Of a stretch of 64,000 nucleotides of DNA, positions 40,713 through 53,500 are shown piece after piece (positions within the stretch are counted from its first letter, which is position 1; the number at the start of each line of letters is the position of its first letter). This stretch comes from Apostichopus japonicus. Its lineage: Eukaryota; Echinodermata; Holothuroidea; Aspidochirotida; Stichopodidae. The stretch spans positions 23,615,554 through 23,679,553 of the forward strand of contig NC_092562.1 of NCBI RefSeq assembly GCF_037975245.1, written 5' to 3'. The notes under the pieces were generated by a model. It was not told where the DNA came from. It saw only the letters and a list, made by a program, of their open reading frames with translations, and searched no databases. Position numbers and translations under genes: made by a program.

Positions 40713-43700
40713 TATTAGACAAAACCAGAGAACTACGATATGATTCATAATTGACAAATAGGGAGTAATGTTTTAGAAAATACTATTTCCTAAAACACTA
40801 CTTATTTGTCAGTTATGAGTCATATCTTATTTCTCTGGTTTTCTCTAATAATATTTTTCTTTGGAGTAAAGGTGAATTTTCTCTATAATAAATATCTATA
40901 GCCTATATATATGTTTGTTTCTGTTCTTTTCAGATATCTGTCATGGAATTGCCCCACGCCTTGATGCCTACAACAGTAGAATACCGGCTGCGAACAGCAT
41001 GATTCATACTGTAGGGTCTGCAAGCAGCATGGGGTCACGTTTGTCAAGTGGTGTAGCGGGCGCATTTTCAGTGCAGACAGTACAATGCACCAAGAAATGT
41101 TTGCCATGTATGTACAAACTTTACAAAAAGTGTCAACTCTGATAATTGAGAAATACTGTAGCTTATAAACATAATATCTGACATATACTGCATGTGGGGC
41201 TTGGGGAAATGTATGATCCCTATTGTTTTGGGTCATATGAATATTTACAAAATATGCCTTAATCTTGATATGCCAATATCTTTGCAAGTGTAAATGTAGA
41301 GTTTAATTAATACGAACTTTGTTTGTACGTGAGTTATGTGAAGTAGATATTCCCTATTTGCCCTGGGAGAAGTTCACAGAAATTGATGAGTTGCATGTGC
41401 TGTAAAAATCTTGAAAAGCTAGTGTTTGGCTTATAGGTACCTGCTAGAAAGTTTTCTACTCTGTTCTTAATTTGCTATTCGGCTCCACAAATTACCAAGC
41501 CTATAGGAATAGAAGTCAGCAATGGACCAAGTTAGTAACTTGTTTTATGTTTTACACCAAATTTAATGCTTTTAGAATGTTCACATATTTTTGATGAAGC
41601 TTAACTATATTAATGTTGCTCATGTTTTAATTTTGCCTTAATTTTATGACAAATATACATTCTGTATATGTGCCTTATAGCATACAGAGTGGCCATTCTG
41701 TGATGCAACATTCTGTAAGCTTCCAATCCATTCTTTAATTGGATAAACATTGCCAAATTTTATGACTTGATCAGTGTTTTGAGTATCCAGATCTTATCTT
41801 TCAACATGATTCATTCATTACTACCTTTACAACAGTATACTTGTATACTATACTACTATAACACTACACATCTATAGTGAGGAAAATGTAGTCACAATTA
41901 AGGGTGCCCCATGGGCATATGTAACGTTTTGATATACCATTTTTATTACACTTGTATAATTGCATTTAAGGTGCTTTCTTTCTTAGCTCATCTGCATTAT
42001 ATTTTTTATCAGCTATATACCAGTTCATAATTATATCTACCGTTCATTATCTACATGTGACCAACTCCTTATTTTTCAGTTTTGCATATACTTTTTTTAG
42101 CTTGCCAGGATAACTCTACTTTGCCTTTCTCACTACACTTGTTAGTATATGTTTTCAACATAAATAAAACTTTGATTTTCCATGTTCGGTGCTTTCAGTC
42201 CAGATTTTGTATTTCATAATTTGTTTCTTAAGAAGTCTAAATCTTCACATTTCTTGTAAGTAGTCTATTCTTAACCAGTATTTTATTTAATGTTACCTTA
42301 TTTCTAAGCATTGCCTCATTTGCAAATACTTTCATGCATGTATTTCCATGGAATACATGCATGTATATTTCCTTTGCATTAGTGCATGCAATGGATTTAA
42401 AAACATGCTTCAAGCATGAATTGTTTCAAATCCGACGCAAAAAACATGCTTTAAGCATGTACATGTATGAAACATTTCAAATACATGCTTCACGCATGCC
42501 ATAGTGCATGTGAGGGCATTTTCATATGTGTATTGTTTCAAACCCCGCGCAAAAAACATGCTTTAAGCATGTACATGTATAAAACATTGAGTAATACCTG
42601 CTTTAAGCATGTATTTGCTGGAGCATGTAATGTAGCTCATTTACATGCATGTAATTTTTTCAAATACATGCTTCACGCATGCCATAGTGCATGTAAGGAG
42701 GGCATTTTCATACATGCATTGTTTCAATCCCCGCGCAAAAAACATGCTCAAGAAATACGCATGCATGTAAAGGGTACTAGAAATTTGTGTAAGGGAAGCC
42801 AATCCTGGTACACAGTGGTCAGTTACATGTTGGGTTGAGGTACAGCAGAACTCTCCAATGTACACAGTTTACCTGTCCCAAACTATGGATTTCAGTACTA
42901 CATCATTGCAGGCACCAAGTAACCTTACCGCAGCTAGCAATAGGGCTGGTTTCATTCAAAGAGGATCAATATTTACAATCACTGATGCTGAAGCTGGTAA
43001 TACATACTATTGTGTGATACCAGGGTTGGCCTGGCTAAACACAACCTTGTCTCATTATGGTAAGGTAACTGTTATATGTTTTACATTGATTACATTAGTA
43101 CATGCTCACATTGAAACTCCTAAGATCAAAATTAAGCTTGTTTTACTTTATTTAAAGTGAACTTACAACCCTTGCCATGTTCAGATGATACTAGCTTTGA
43201 TATCATATATTACTTAGCAAACACTCTGAAGGTGGCAAACAAATACTCTATAAGAGCTTATCATGAAAATAAACGCTGTTGACTTATGATTTCACATTGT
43301 TGCCAAATTTTGTACATTTTCAAACATTTTTTATGGGCTTCTCGTGCTGACTATTTGGTTAATTAAAGCAATTAAATATGTCAAAATATTTTTAGAAGCA
43401 AAGTGATCAGGGTGCCTCATTTAGAGATCTATTTTGGATCATGATGTTGGATCCTAAAAGGGGGCTTAGGAATTGTCTGCCTTGTCTACCATACAGGGAC
43501 AGGGCTATGAGACTTCTGTTCTTCTTAGTTATTTTTCTCACTGCAGGATAAACATGATAATACTGTAATATATTTTGTAAAAAACCTCAAAAGTTTTCAA
43601 ATCATTCTAAAATATCTATAATTGGGTAGTAACTGTAGGATATCTTTAAGAATTTGAATTGAGCAGGTCTGGTGATGCCTTGATCACACAACTTTTTTTT

Positions 43701-46700
43701 ATTTTTCTTCTGGCTCGACAAGTACAATACCCTGTAGTTAAATCATGGTATAAATAAACAATCAGGACATTTGATTACAACAATTCAGTAAATTTGCTTC
43801 TGGGAAGGACAATTGGAGAATACTATTGGTTCGTGCAAGCTGTAAACCCTGGTGAATTGATTGTGTTCAGAGATAAATAGTCACTGGCTCTGAGCTTACA
43901 GTATGTCTGTGACATGTGTAACCTTAATGTAGGTATGGTACTGCCTATGTCATCAGTTTTACTTTAATATTAATTATCTTCTTATGTTGTATAGGTCTTC
44001 AAAACTGCTAAACAGCCATAAAAATATATATAAAACTTGAACTAAAGGTGTTTAGGCATATTCTAACCTTGCTCTTTTGGAAATGTGTTGCTAAAATTGG
44101 TCAATTTATTTATAGAAAATCTTGTCTGGGTTTGCTGAATTTGCTGGGTTTTTACCACAATAAATATATTACTATCTCTTAGAATCATTTGCTATAATTC
44201 TCCTCAACTACATATGTTCTCTAGTTGTTACATTTGAAGAGTAGCTCTGCAAGTACAATGTAATATAATTTTTCACTGGCAACTCTGATAACTACAATAA
44301 AATATCAAGCTCTTGTCCCATTCTCACAGACTGGGGCAGTACAATGTTCTAGTGCAAATGTTTCATCATTGGTATAAACTTATAAACAAGAAGCAACATT
44401 ATTTACGAATGCTACAGTTTGAGTTGCTCATTGATAGTACAAATACAAAGAAATAATATAAGAAAACGGCAGTCTAGCCTAGTATTTACTCAAACTTTTC
44501 ATTGGAAATCAGATATGAAGAGACCATTTGTTCAGATCTAATCAATCTGCACTTTACTACTATCAAGCCTTTAAATTTCTTGCACGGGGGGGGGGGGGGG
44601 GGGGGACTGTCATGCAGTGGCTTGCACACTCCACTTCTAGTGAGGTTTAATTTTATGTTCCTATTTCCATTCAGAACTTCCTTTAATCAGTGAATCGCCT
44701 GAAATAGTCAATATGTCTCAGACCTCTATAACCATTCAATGAAGAGCCTGGGATGAACAAACTGATGTCGGGGATCCACCGGTGGTTGGTTATATTGTGT
44801 ACTACAGAAAGGATGCAACTGATAGCTGGAGTAATGTTACTATCATTGAATCCAGTCAACTGCTACAGTACACACAGACCAATCTAAAAGAGGACACTAT
44901 TTATGCATTCAGTGTATCAACTGTTAGGGAAGGGGACATGGGTGAGGGTCCTATGGGTCCACCTATGACTGTCAAGACATTGTGTAAGGGTGAGTTGTCC
45001 TAATTAATCTTACCAGTTTTTTTTATTATTCAGATTTTATTTCTTTTCTTAGTTGATTGAAGTTATAATTAGGTCACTATGATAGTAAAATAATCAAATG
45101 GTGATGAAGTTGTTAGTATAGTATCCCATGCAATTTTGTTGACAAACAATAGTAATCAGGTGATCAGGGTATAAACACAGATCAATTAATAGGAATAATC
45201 AGTTAGGAATCATACACAAATACCAACAGCACATTTAACAATGTATTGGTAAGGACATGCCACACAAGAAATTGCTTAGAAGATTGTGGAAATAAGGTAC
45301 ATTTATAGCTGTTCTGGATATTATTTATTAATGTAATTTAGTATGTTAATGATAGGAAAGTTCCCACATTTTTATCTTACTCTCAGAAACACTCTCATTG
45401 TATCCTCACCTTGTTTCATTTCTGTTATTTACAGTACAGAGCACTCCTACAGCTGTGATGGCAACAGTAACAGACTTGAACCAACTGAATGTTACTTGGC
45501 AGGTATGCTAAAAATGTATGCATATACTGTAAATGAATAGGAATTTTAAAGTGACTATATTATATAGATGTGCTACACAATATGTTTAACAGTATAGTGA
45601 GAAACTAGTCAGGCATAATTGAGCTACTCAGTGAAGTATGCAGAGTACAAGAGAAGGAAAATAGCTGGATTAAAGATGTAATCCTTTAGTGACAAGTGAT
45701 ACTTGAGAAAGATACTTCCCTACCCTAACCTTCCCTTCCCTTCCCTTCCCTTCCCTTCGATCCTTTCTATTGGTTCTAGCTTCCCAATCCTAACCTTACT
45801 TAGCCTTCCCATCACATCTCATCTCTTTTCTTCTAACCTCATCTCTTCTTGACTCATCTAGCCAATACATTGAGGACACTATAAACTTAGTCATCAATAC
45901 TAAATTATTACATAGATGATGCAGTGTCTTCTATGTTATAATTAAGCAACAATAATGAAAGTTTCTATCTTTGATCAATAGGTTGTTGATAATGATATCA
46001 CTTGCAGTACTGGGATAACTGGTTATACTATCTACTACAAGGTGGATGGTAGTAGTGATAATCCACAGAGAGCAACAGCAGTCTCTGGAAGTACAATGTA
46101 CACTATCATCGAAGGACTTGAGCCAGGAGAGAATTACATCTTCATGGTTTCCCTTACAACAGATCAGGAAAGCCCCCTCAGTGAAGCATCTATGGCAGTA
46201 ACAGTGCCAGGTGAGGTCTCATCAATTACTTGTACTAGGATTTACTGTAATGCAAAGTGGAATATAAAAAAAAATGCTTTGTGTGTAATACTGCACCAAT
46301 AATATTCCAATTTATACCCAAATAAAGTAAAAGCCAACACATTTCTGATAATGCAAGACCTACGACCTACTGATTAATTGTGATCACTTAATTGTTCCAT
46401 GTAGCTTTTTAGAACAGTTAGAAAAATAGAAATTTACATTTACCAAGAGAAGTACAATGGGATACCAAAGTATTCTTCTGCCAGTAACCTCAGAGGATGG
46501 GCTGAGAGTACTGTTACTGCATTTTATGTACATTAGGAAACTGAGTATTAAGTGGCAATATTCAAGACTAGGAATGTGTAGTGTTTGCTGAGTTTAAACA
46601 TTAATAATGATATAGTGCCTAGAGTAAAAGGTCCAAACAAGTTTAGTTGTTTCATAGTTTCAAACCTTTGAAACTGTTAGAAGAATAGTAAGTTTTTACA

Positions 46701-49700
46701 AATCTGATCATTGAAAAACAACCGGTTATGTGAACACATCCAATTTATTACACACACTTAGTTACCTCACATATAAAAGCATTATCCTCTAATACTACGC
46801 TTTTTTTTAAACAGGGGGTGTGGCTACCAACTATCCAGGCCCTGACTCCTCCTTCCTCTTTTGACCATTCATATGAAATTTATTCAAAATTGGTCAAATT
46901 TTAATCATTTCGATAGTGTTGAGGGCAGACAGAGCTATGACAAGCAACATTATAAGAAGCACAAGGACCCACCAAGGGCTCCTTCATAGGTTACCACCAA
47001 CAGCAATTCACCTAGGGATGCCCATCCCACCGCAATTGTTGGCTGGTGGGGGGGGGGGCTCACAAGGTTTCCCACAGTTGGGACCAGTTGAATCCAGGTC
47101 TGTTGGTACTGGAAGTCATCAAAATTATTTACTCCATAGAGTTCATCTCCAACCCACTGTTGTCTGGCAACTAGGAAGCCACACCAGTTCTTTCGGACCC
47201 GGACCAACGGTAGACACTGGAGAAGGAGATTGCAGACCTGTTGGAAAAAAAGCAATCAAAAAGTTCCAACCAGGTTATGTTACCGTCATAAGTCTTCTTG
47301 ACTCCGAAAAAGGGAACAGAGCTTTGGAGGCCCATACTAAACCTAAAGCCCTATGAAGAAACCATTTCTAAAACAAAAGTTGTTCCGGATTGAAACACTA
47401 TCCTAAATCATTTCAATCCTAGAAAAGGGAATATGGGTCACCTCGTTGGATATGTAGGATGCACACTTGCACATCCCAATCAAGAGAGAGGACCAGAATT
47501 TTATGGCGTTCCACTACCTGGGAGTGGATTACCAGTTTGTCGCCCCACCATTCGGCCTATCCAGGGCACCAAGGGTCTTCACCAGGGTAAGCAGATCCAT
47601 ACTGGCATTTCTATGAAGGAAGGGCATAATACTATTTGCATAAATGGACAAATGGTTGATCATTTCATCGGAAGAGGGCTCAAAGAGAGACAAAGACCTC
47701 CCTGTTTCCCTCCTGAATGTCCTAGGCTGGATAATGCATAAAACAAGTCATATCTAACACCAACCCAATGTCTCATGTACCTAAGAGCAGTATTAGATCT
47801 ACAAAGTAGTTGGGTCCTCCCAGAAGAAAGGGTAGATGCCCTCCCACTTCAAATGATGGATGTTCTATCGAAACATTGTTCACAGACTAGAGCATGGCTC
47901 AAAATAATCCTGTCCTAATAGCAGATTCTACAAAGTTGCAAACTTTGGATGCAATCACTACACCTACACCTCCTGCAGTGGTACAACCCTCCAAGAATCT
48001 GATGAATAAAATGATCCCTGTACCATCGGACTGACAGACGTTCTGTATCTGGTGGGCCAAGCGACACATCGTTTCCTCAGGCAGACCATTCAAAATGAAC
48101 CACATAGTGTCTGTACAAACATACAACACAGCAAGTGCCTTATAACAATCACAAAGGGGGAACAAAGTCTCACTCATTACTTCAAAGAATATTGATCCTC
48201 CTTCTACTGTGTGAAAACACAACATCGACCTTTGCATTTCTCACCTAGCAGGCGGTCAGAACCTGATAACAGACGCTCTATCAAGAGGGCAAGTGAAAGA
48301 GACAGAGTGATCTCTCTCCCACATTTGTGCAGAATATGTGTTCAGAACATTTGGTGACCATTTCTGGATCTTTTGGCAACAGCAGACAACAAGAAGGGCC
48401 TGTTGTTCTGCTCAAGACTCTTCCACCCAGAAGCATGCACTCTCGTCCATGGATGGACCTATCGACCTGAGCCTTCCCTCCGTGGTGCCTTCTACACAAG
48501 GTCCTAGTAACGCTACAAAGGAATGAACCGGAATATGACACTGATAGCTTCATGTTGCCCAACCACACTTGGTTCTCACTACTGCTGAGTCTACTCGTGG
48601 ATCTTTCACTCAGACTTCCTGAAGGAGGACCCCTTCTAACCCAGTTCAAAAGCAAACTTTACTACAGAGACCTTCACAGTCTACATCTCTCAATGCCGAA
48701 ACTACCCGGAGACACATGGAAGCATAAGGAATTCCATAAAAAATCACTGAACTGGCAACAGATGCTACAGGGTCTCCAAAACCATCATATATGATTTGAG
48801 ATTGAGTACTTCTCATGGGCAGCCACTAACTCTCACCATCTGCTGTAAGCTTTCTTCAATAGACATTGCTAACTTCACACAACTCCCAAATGAGGAAAAA
48901 CAAGAATAGCCATGAAAAGAATTGCAGATCGGCCATTATGGCAGTTCACAACGGCTTCTCAGACGGTTTCAACTCTGGGCAACAACAACAAAACATTGGC
49001 CTAGGTCTTGAAGGACATGTTCAATTGTCGTCCACCAACCAAAAAGCTGACTCTGTCATTGTCCATTAATGACGTACTTCAAAACCTTTCAAAACCACCT
49101 TTCGAACATACCATTGGAATTGTATAAGACACTCTTCCTGGTCTCATCGGCCTCGCCAAAGCGAAGAAACTGCCTACACAGCTCGATGACCAAACTAGGA
49201 TTAATGAGGTTCGAACCAGGTGAAGTACGCCTACTACCTGACCCAGAGTTCGTTATAGCCCAGAGGAAATCTTCCTTCCGTCACTAGCCTCAATATCATT
49301 GATGACAAAAAAGACAAATGTTGGAGTCCAGACAGGGCACTTAAGTGGTACCTAGAGAAAATAAAGCCAATCAGTACTTCAGGGAGTTATTTATTGTACC
49401 AAGACGTCCCTTCACTGTAGCCTTAAAATTAACTCTGTTTAGTTGGATTGTCAATCTAATTAAGCTCAAATGGACAGATGGAGAACAGATAAGAGTTCAC
49501 GATATTAGGGCTCATGCCACACCCACCCCAATGGAAGATATTATAAAGGTTACGACATGGAAAAATCCTTCTACCTGTCAACTCCTGTTACTTGATTAAT
49601 TGTGTCAGCAGAGGACTCCTTTGGTAGAGTATACTCAGTGTTCAAGAACATCATGTTCGGGGCCCACCTCCTTATCAGCGGTGCTAGTCTGAATTCATAT

Positions 49701-50473
49701 GTATATAAGGTAGGTAAGTGCAAGTGAAAATTCCCCCAAACCACTTACCTGTTTTGGGAATTTGTTAACCACAAATCTACCTCATATATGCTCACCCACC
49801 TTCCCCACCCCGGAACATCTCTTTGATAAGTGAGAAGCCATAGTTATCCCTTCACCTGCACCCAAACACACACTAACATGGCCATTATCACTTATGTTGG
49901 TGCCAGTCTCAAGACAGGAGTGCATGGACAGATGATTCTCAAACTCAATAAGCTAAGCTGTACATTCATTAAATAAATTGTTTATTATTGCCAAGCAAGG
50001 TCTCCTGTCCTTCTCACTTGTGCCCTGGTAATATGTATTAACCCTCTCATCGCATTCACTTCTAAAGTAGCTTTTTGCTGACACTAGGGAAGTAACGGAA
50101 TGTGGATCCTAAAGAGGAAGGACGAGTCTGGGCCGGGATGGATGGTAGCCACCACCCCCACCCCCCCCCCATTTAAAGACTTGATCCATTTGAGCGAAGT
50201 ACTAAAGGATAATGCATATATGTATATGTATATATATATATATCACCAATATATGTCACCAAAAACAGAACTAGTATTGTTCGATACAGGTGACAAACGC
50301 CTACAGTGGAATTACGATCTACCTTACCGGTTTCGAACCTCTGGACGTACAATCAGCGTCCATAGCCTAGTGGTTGGGTGTCCGCGTACAGAGCGGGAGG
50401 CCCGTGGTTCGAATCCCGGTGGAGGCTGAAAGTTTTTTCACTGTTCTTGATTTTCCAACTCATTACGATTTTC

Positions 50474-50524
<51 letters not shown>

Positions 50525-53500
50525 CGCCTACAGTGAAATTACGACCATCGATCCTTACTGGTTTCGAACCTCTGGACATGCAGTCGGCGTCCATGGCCTA
50601 GTTTGTAAGGGTCTCCGCGTATATAGCGGGAGGCCCGGGTTCAAATCCCGGTGGAGGCTGGAAGTTTTTTCACTCTTCTGGATTTTCCTTCTCATTACGT
50701 TTTCATTTATATATATATATACATATATATATACATACGTATGTATATGAAGTAAGTTAATCCGTAGTTAAGAAATTCCTAAAACAGGTATTATTTCGAG
50801 GATTCTAATTGTGTTGCTTCCATACATGCTTCTCTCATACATTAAGCACATTTTCTAGATTTAATTCTCCCTAAAGCTATAGTGTCCATTTAAAAGATAA
50901 AGATTGTGTTCCTTTTTTTCAGATGATGACAACAGCATTGCAGTGTTTATTGTCATTCCTGCAGTCTTTGCTATAGCATTGCTCATCATCATCATCACAT
51001 TTGTGTTAATTTACAGGTGAGCAGACTAATGCTTACATACTTAGAGAGCATTAAAATATGATAAACTAAGCTTCACTTTATTATAATAAATAATAAGTTT
51101 CATTTGAAATGTAATTAACAAAGAATGGGATTGCATGTTCTCCCGTTTTGTGATACCACCATCAAGAATTAGTACATCTACTCTGACTACAATCATTGTA
51201 GTTTATGTAAGGTAAATCTTGCAGTTATTACATAAAAGACCTGATTACATTTCAAAGTTAATGTTACTTCATCAAATATTGACATTGGCTCCCTTTCAAC
51301 CAGATTCAAGCAGTAACAATGTTTTTCTAGTACGTATTTTAGTCAGTTTAAATAATATGCAGCAACAAATTTCAAAGTTTTGCTCCATTTTCAAAATTGG
51401 TAAAAATAAGTTGACAACATGTGAACTTTGACAAATTTTGTGCGTATTAAATGTGTTTAATTTACTCACATGAAACTTTTTGCAACTATATTTTGAGTGA
51501 GCCCAGGAAGATCTGGAGAAACTGGTAATTAATTATTGACCAAGTGCCTAGATATTTTTTAAACTAATATCAACATTTTCCCATATAGTTGGTGTTTAAC
51601 TTAATTTATTTTTATGAAAGGAATCTTCATTAAACCACAGCCAGGTTTCCTTAGAATTAAAATTATGTGTATCTTTGCAGTATATGGTAAGCACACAAGG
51701 CTTGCATCACAGGCATAGCTAGCTATTTTCACAGAAGTTACATTTACCGATTCTATGTACCTATAGGAATTAGTTTGTATCATTTTAATGGTTAATTTCA
51801 CTCTCACTAAATAGTTACTTTCACTCTTTGAATTATTTTCAGGAAAAGATCCAGAAAAGCATCTCCATCTCCATCAGATCCAACATCCTTTACCAATAAT
51901 GTCGCAATCGGCATGGAAGATCAAGGTATTTTTCAGCTGATCAGGAATAGACACATAATATTTTCTCTTTCATATTTATTAACATTTAAAACATTCAGTT
52001 GCTCCTAGGCCTAAGTCAGGTACCCAAACGAAAATGTGGGTACCCGAATCGAAAACGCACAAAACGGGTACATGTTTACTGGGGGGGGGGGTCGTGTAAC
52101 TGATACGCGAGTGCTTTCATGATTTCAATAATTCCGTAGGTCTGCATGCTTTTATTAATCAAGACAAACGAATACGTTGATTAATTTCAATAACTTCTTG
52201 TAATGTAGATGGTCGTTTTAATTACTTACTATTTCAAATTTTAACCATTCTCGATGATATTTTTGCCCAGTGGATAAAATCAATCACCACCAAAAACGAA
52301 AATATTATACTGGTGAAAACAAGTGAAAATTGAAACATTCAATCCATCGCCACAGCAATGGTGTACGTTAAATACTACATTCCCTCTTCAAAAACATAGC
52401 ACATACCTTCCAAACAATTGCCGATTTCCAGCCAATTGAGAGTTGTAAACAAGGCTACGCAAAGTGTGTTACATTTTTTTTTCTTGCATGCCGATGGTTA
52501 GGCAAGATTTTCCCATTGACTTGGTGTAGTGTTAGGCTACCATGTGGTCGAAGATAGCAGCAATAAGGAAAGTATTCCATGGATATTTTAGTTCCATCTA
52601 ACTGCGTCACAATTTGATCAAATAAACAGATGGTAAAGCTAGATTTCCTCATGGACATAGTGTGGTGTTAGGCTACCATGTGCCACATGGTAGCCTAACA
52701 CCACACTAATGGTCGAAGATAGCAGTGGTCGAAGATAGCAGCATTAAAGAAAGTACTCTGTGCATATTTTTTGTGCCAGCCAACTCCGTCACAATTTGAG
52801 CGAATATACAGATGGTTAGGCTACATTTTAATGTTGACTCTGTGAATTTAGGCTACAATATGTTGGGAGATTTGTCAGGGTTTAACGCAAACATAGTTTG
52901 CCCAGTGCACAGGTCTTTGTTGTCATCAAGCAGCTAGTTCTGGTAGTCCATAGCAAGCGCTTTCTTCTCATAGTTGTTGCTACTGTATACGGTTGTGCTT
53001 GTGTAAATATTTAAATTCTCAAAATTATTGTATTTTCGTTCATTTATTTCATAGAAGGAAAAACTGGCGGGAAATTTATACGATGTTAAGATGAACTATA
53101 GGCTGGATAAGAAAACAAAAATAATCGCAAGTGGCTTATTACTAAATGTTTATTCCAAATGCGATTGCTTGGCGATGAATCGCTACACGGTCACAGCCGT
53201 AATGTCTGTTTAATTCAAGTTGAGAGCTGAAGTTTATTACAGAAAAACCTAGTCTAGAATACTTTTGACATGCTGGATTTAAAATAAAACTGTGGGAATC
53301 GCGCAATCCTTCGGCTTATGCCAATCCTGGATCGTAGTAAAGAAACAGTCAGTATTTTTCGGCAAGGTTTTTCTTTAGTTCATGTGCATTTGCATTATTT
53401 TTTATTATATATCAAAACATTAAATTCAGTTGTTCATAACATAAGGAGTATTGATTGAAAACATATTTCGGAGGTGTGATGTAAGGTGGCATAGTGATCT

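Larger units (their letters stand above)
38244..41107 (+). pseudogene. Unrecognised four-exon gene fragment with in-frame TGA, nested in intron 6
   Basis: Exons 38244-38328, 38761-38846, 39910-40024 and 40934-41107 have good splice sites and matching phases (1/1, 0/0, 1/1). They encode LGTEEDELRRELQRYQRMPQ, then CEELHFLKRLTGALECQQAF, then an acidic stretch with FLDGIAFAPSETSVDEDSF, then a Ser-rich stretch with IHTVGSASSMGSRLSSG. A TGA at 40021-40023, one base before the third donor, interrupts the chain. The second acceptor is a NAGNAG (CAGCAG). The start lies upstream or uses the Met at 38307. I do not recognise the family. It looks intracellular, so it is unlikely to belong to the receptor gene. 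It may be a nested gene, alternatively ended, or a decaying duplicate. Confidence 0.5.

Noticed and set aside
44740-44742. TGA as selenocysteine codon in FN3-1
   Set aside because: The site is the structural Trp of the fold and TGG to TGA is one step; no reason for selenocysteine there.
47433-47741. Independent 102-codon gene
   Set aside because: Another frame of the same DNA carries clear DIRS-type RT motifs; this frame is a shadow.
50356-50428. Functional tRNA gene
   Set aside because: The acceptor ends do not pair well, a second decayed copy lies next to it, and both are in a larger repeated unit; a SINE head fits better.
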